Positions 62,612 to 64,000 of a stretch of 64,000 bases of DNA are shown one piece after another; within the stretch, counting starts at the first letter, position 1; each line of letters begins with the position of its first letter. The DNA comes from Thalassorhabdomicrobium marinisediminis (lineage in GTDB: Bacteria; Pseudomonadota; Alphaproteobacteria; Rhodobacterales; Rhodobacteraceae). The translations under genes were made by a program, and so were the position numbers. Below the pieces are notes generated by a model that was not told the origin of the DNA, ran no database searches, and saw nothing but the letters and a program-made list of their open reading frames with translations. The stretch covers positions 124,001 through 188,000 of the forward strand of contig NZ_QCYG01000003.1 of assembly GCF_003072065.1 (NCBI RefSeq). Direction: 5' to 3'.

Positions 62612-62995
62612 ATGACAGACAAGACCGACCTTGCAGAAGACCGCACCGAATGGGCCGAGGTCCGCACCGATTGGGCCGAAGACCGCACGATCATGGCCAA
62701 TGAGCGGACCTTCGTCAGCTGGATCGGCGGTGGCATGGGGGCCATTGGCGTCGCCCTGGCCTTTCAGGCGATTTTTGGCAAATTCGAACCGACCTGGGTG
62801 GCGAAAACCGTCGCAACCCTCCCCCTGATCACCGCCGTCGTCCTGTTCGTCACCGCCGAGCGCAAGGCCAGCCAGACCCTGACCCGGCTGAACGATCACA
62901 AGGTCGAAGCCTCGGGGGGTAAGACGCTTAAACTCGTCGCCGGCCTGCTGTCGCTCACCGCGTTGGGCACGGGCGGCATCCTCTGGTCACTCTAG
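62612..62995 (+). CDS. DUF202 membrane protein with N-terminal heptad repeat
   Basis: A protein of 127 aa. Residues about 7-33 hold four near-identical heptads of the form (W/M)AExRT (AEDRTEW, AEVRTDW, AEDRTIM, ANERTFV), merging into the DUF202 motif NERTFVSWI. Two or three helices follow (about 40-57, 65-80, 107-125). DUF202 proteins have no settled function. No ribosome site is obvious before ATG 62612. Confidence 0.8.
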   Translation: MTDKTDLAEDRTEWAEVRTDWAEDRTIMANERTFVSWIGGGMGAIGVALAFQAIFGKFEPTWVAKTVATLPLITAVVLFVTAERKASQTLTRLNDHKVEASGGKTLKLVAGLLSLTALGTGGILWSL

Positions 62996-63031
62996 CTAGA
63001 CGTTGCCGGACCCCCGGCGTAGTTTAAGCGG

Positions 63032-64000
63032 ATGAGCGAATCCGACACCCCCAAATACCAAGTCCTCGCGCGGAAATACCGCCCCGAAACCTTTGCCGAT
63101 CTGGTCGGGCAGGATGCCATGGTGCGCACCCTGAAAAACGCCTTTGCGGCGGACCGGATCGCGCAGGCCTTCATCATGACGGGCATCCGCGGCACCGGTA
63201 AAACCACCACCGCGCGGATCATCGCCAAGGGCATGAACTGCATCGGCCCCGATGGTACCGGCGGCCCCACGACCGACCCTTGCGGCGTCTGCGAGCATTG
63301 CGTCGCGATCATGGAAGGCCGCCACGTTGACGTGATGGAGATGGACGCCGCGTCGCGCACCGGCGTCGGCGACATTCGCGAGATCATCGAAAGCGTGCAT
63401 TACCGCGCCGCCAGCGCGCGCTACAAGATCTACATCATCGACGAAGTCCACATGCTCTCGACCAGCGCCTTCAACGCCTTGCTGAAAACGCTGGAAGAGC
63501 CGCCCGAGCACGTCAAATTCATCTTCGCCACCACGGAAATCCGCAAGGTGCCGGTCACGGTGCTGTCGCGTTGCCAGCGTTTCGACCTGCGCCGGATCGA
63601 GCCCGAGGACCAGATCGGCCTGCTGCGCCGCATCGCCACCGCCGAAGGGGCCGAAATCACCGACGACGCGCTGGCTTTGATCACCCGCGCCGCCGAAGGC
63701 TCGGCCCGGGATGCCCAGTCGCTGCTGGATCAGGCGATTTCCCACGGCGCGGGCGAGACCACCGCCGATCAGGTGCGCGCGATGCTGGGCCTCGCCGATC
63801 GTGGCCGCGTGCTGGACCTGTTCGACATGATCCTGCGCGGTCAGGCGGGCGACGCGCTTTATGAATTGTCGAGCCAATATGCCGATGGTGCCGACCCCAT
63901 GGCGATCCTGCGCGATCTGGCTGAAATTGCCCATTGGGTCAGCGTCATCAAGATCACGCCCGACGCCGCCGACGATCCAACCATCGGGCCGGACGAGCGC
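63032..64000 (+). CDS. dnaX: DNA polymerase III gamma/tau subunit, 3' end cut by window edge
   Basis: Clamp-loader ATPase. I translated 323 codons from ATG 63032 to the window end; they are open, so the gene is incomplete. Motifs: QVLARKYRPETFADLVGQ, GIRGTGKTTTARIIAK (Walker A), the zinc motif MNC...CGVCEHC, IIDEVHMLSTSAFNALLKTLEEPP (DEVH Walker B), FATTEIRKVPVTVLSRCQRFDL and GSARDAQSLLDQ (sensor 2). It loads the beta clamp and organises the replicase. The tau C-terminal part lies outside the window. Confidence 0.96.
   Translation, partial: MSESDTPKYQVLARKYRPETFADLVGQDAMVRTLKNAFAADRIAQAFIMTGIRGTGKTTTARIIAKGMNCIGPDGTGGPTTDPCGVCEHCVAIMEGRHVDVMEMDAASRTGVGDIREIIESVHYRAASARYKIYIIDEVHMLSTSAFNALLKTLEEPPEHVKFIFATTEIRKVPVTVLSRCQRFDLRRIEPEDQIGLLRRIATAEGAEITDDALALITRAAEGSARDAQSLLDQAISHGAGETTADQVRAMLGLADRGRVLDLFDMILRGQAGDALYELSSQYADGADPMAILRDLAEIAHWVSVIKITPDAADDPTIGPDER

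Overview
The window is high-GC alphaproteobacterial chromosome. It most resembles the Roseobacter group of Rhodobacterales. The grounds are gene content only: a complete taurine-dissimilation set (TauABC, Tpa, TauR, Xsc, Pta, AckA, TauE-like exporter, SoeABC), MipZ, the LexA-controlled ImuA-ImuB-DnaE2 mutasome, a membrane-anchored CycM-type cytochrome c and a cysteine-free L31. I see no prophage, insertion sequence, integron or CRISPR array. Two genes run off the window: tauC at the left edge and dnaX at the right edge.

Layout. 1-3.0 kb: tauABC on the minus strand. 3.3-5.5 kb: DEAD-box helicase. 5.6-11.3 kb: SOS mutasome imuA-imuB-dnaE2 behind a perfect alphaproteobacterial SOS box. 11.3-13.1 kb: pabB, Dabb protein, PilZ protein (minus). 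13.2-14.1 kb: rplS and rpmE. 14.3-17.7 kb: Pit phosphate permease, Nudix hydrolase, RhlE helicase (minus). 18.1 kb: mipZ. 19.1-33.3 kb: tpa, a secreted Cys-repeat serine protease, tauR, then xsc-pta-ackA-tauE-soeABC. 33.5-35.8 kb: dgoK-dgoA-SMP-30 lactonase. 35.8-39.4 kb: fused hydantoinase/5-oxoprolinase. 39.5 kb: tRNA with CAU anticodon. 39.7-42.8 kb: FAD oxidase, LysR regulator, PhyH dioxygenase. 42.9-47.1 kb: hemC, hemE, lytic transglycosylase, hemF. 47.2-52.2 kb: lipoprotein, SDR, RsmC-like methylase, clpS, penicillin-binding carboxypeptidase with a SPOR-like tail, FAH hydrolase. 52.2-58.1 kb: yejABEF-type peptide importer. 58.3-61.3 kb: cycM, pheA, SRPBCC protein, nudC. 61.35 kb: SRP RNA. 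61.5-64 kb: rsgA, DUF202 protein, dnaX.

How the genes work together. TauABC imports taurine. Tpa transaminates it with pyruvate to sulfoacetaldehyde and alanine. Xsc splits sulfoacetaldehyde with phosphate into acetyl phosphate and sulfite. Pta and AckA convert acetyl phosphate to acetyl-CoA or to acetate plus ATP. The TauE-like protein probably exports sulfite, and SoeABC oxidises it at the inner side of the membrane. These genes lie in three separate places, but I find a shared DNA signature: 10-bp direct repeats close to CTGGCCYTAW, separated by 13 bp, upstream of tpa and xsc with matching distance to a TAGTWT -10 box. A 12-bp-spaced reverse-oriented copy overlaps the tauR upstream region, and a weaker copy lies upstream of tauA. 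I read these as TauR operators.

The most unusual items are: the TauC permease, which carries about 140 residues of cadherin-like extracellular sequence between its first canonical membrane helix and the rest of the permease; the 631-residue secreted protein with eight four-cysteine repeats in front of a trypsin-like protease; the TauR operator set; and an SDR protein whose catalytic lysine is replaced by threonine.
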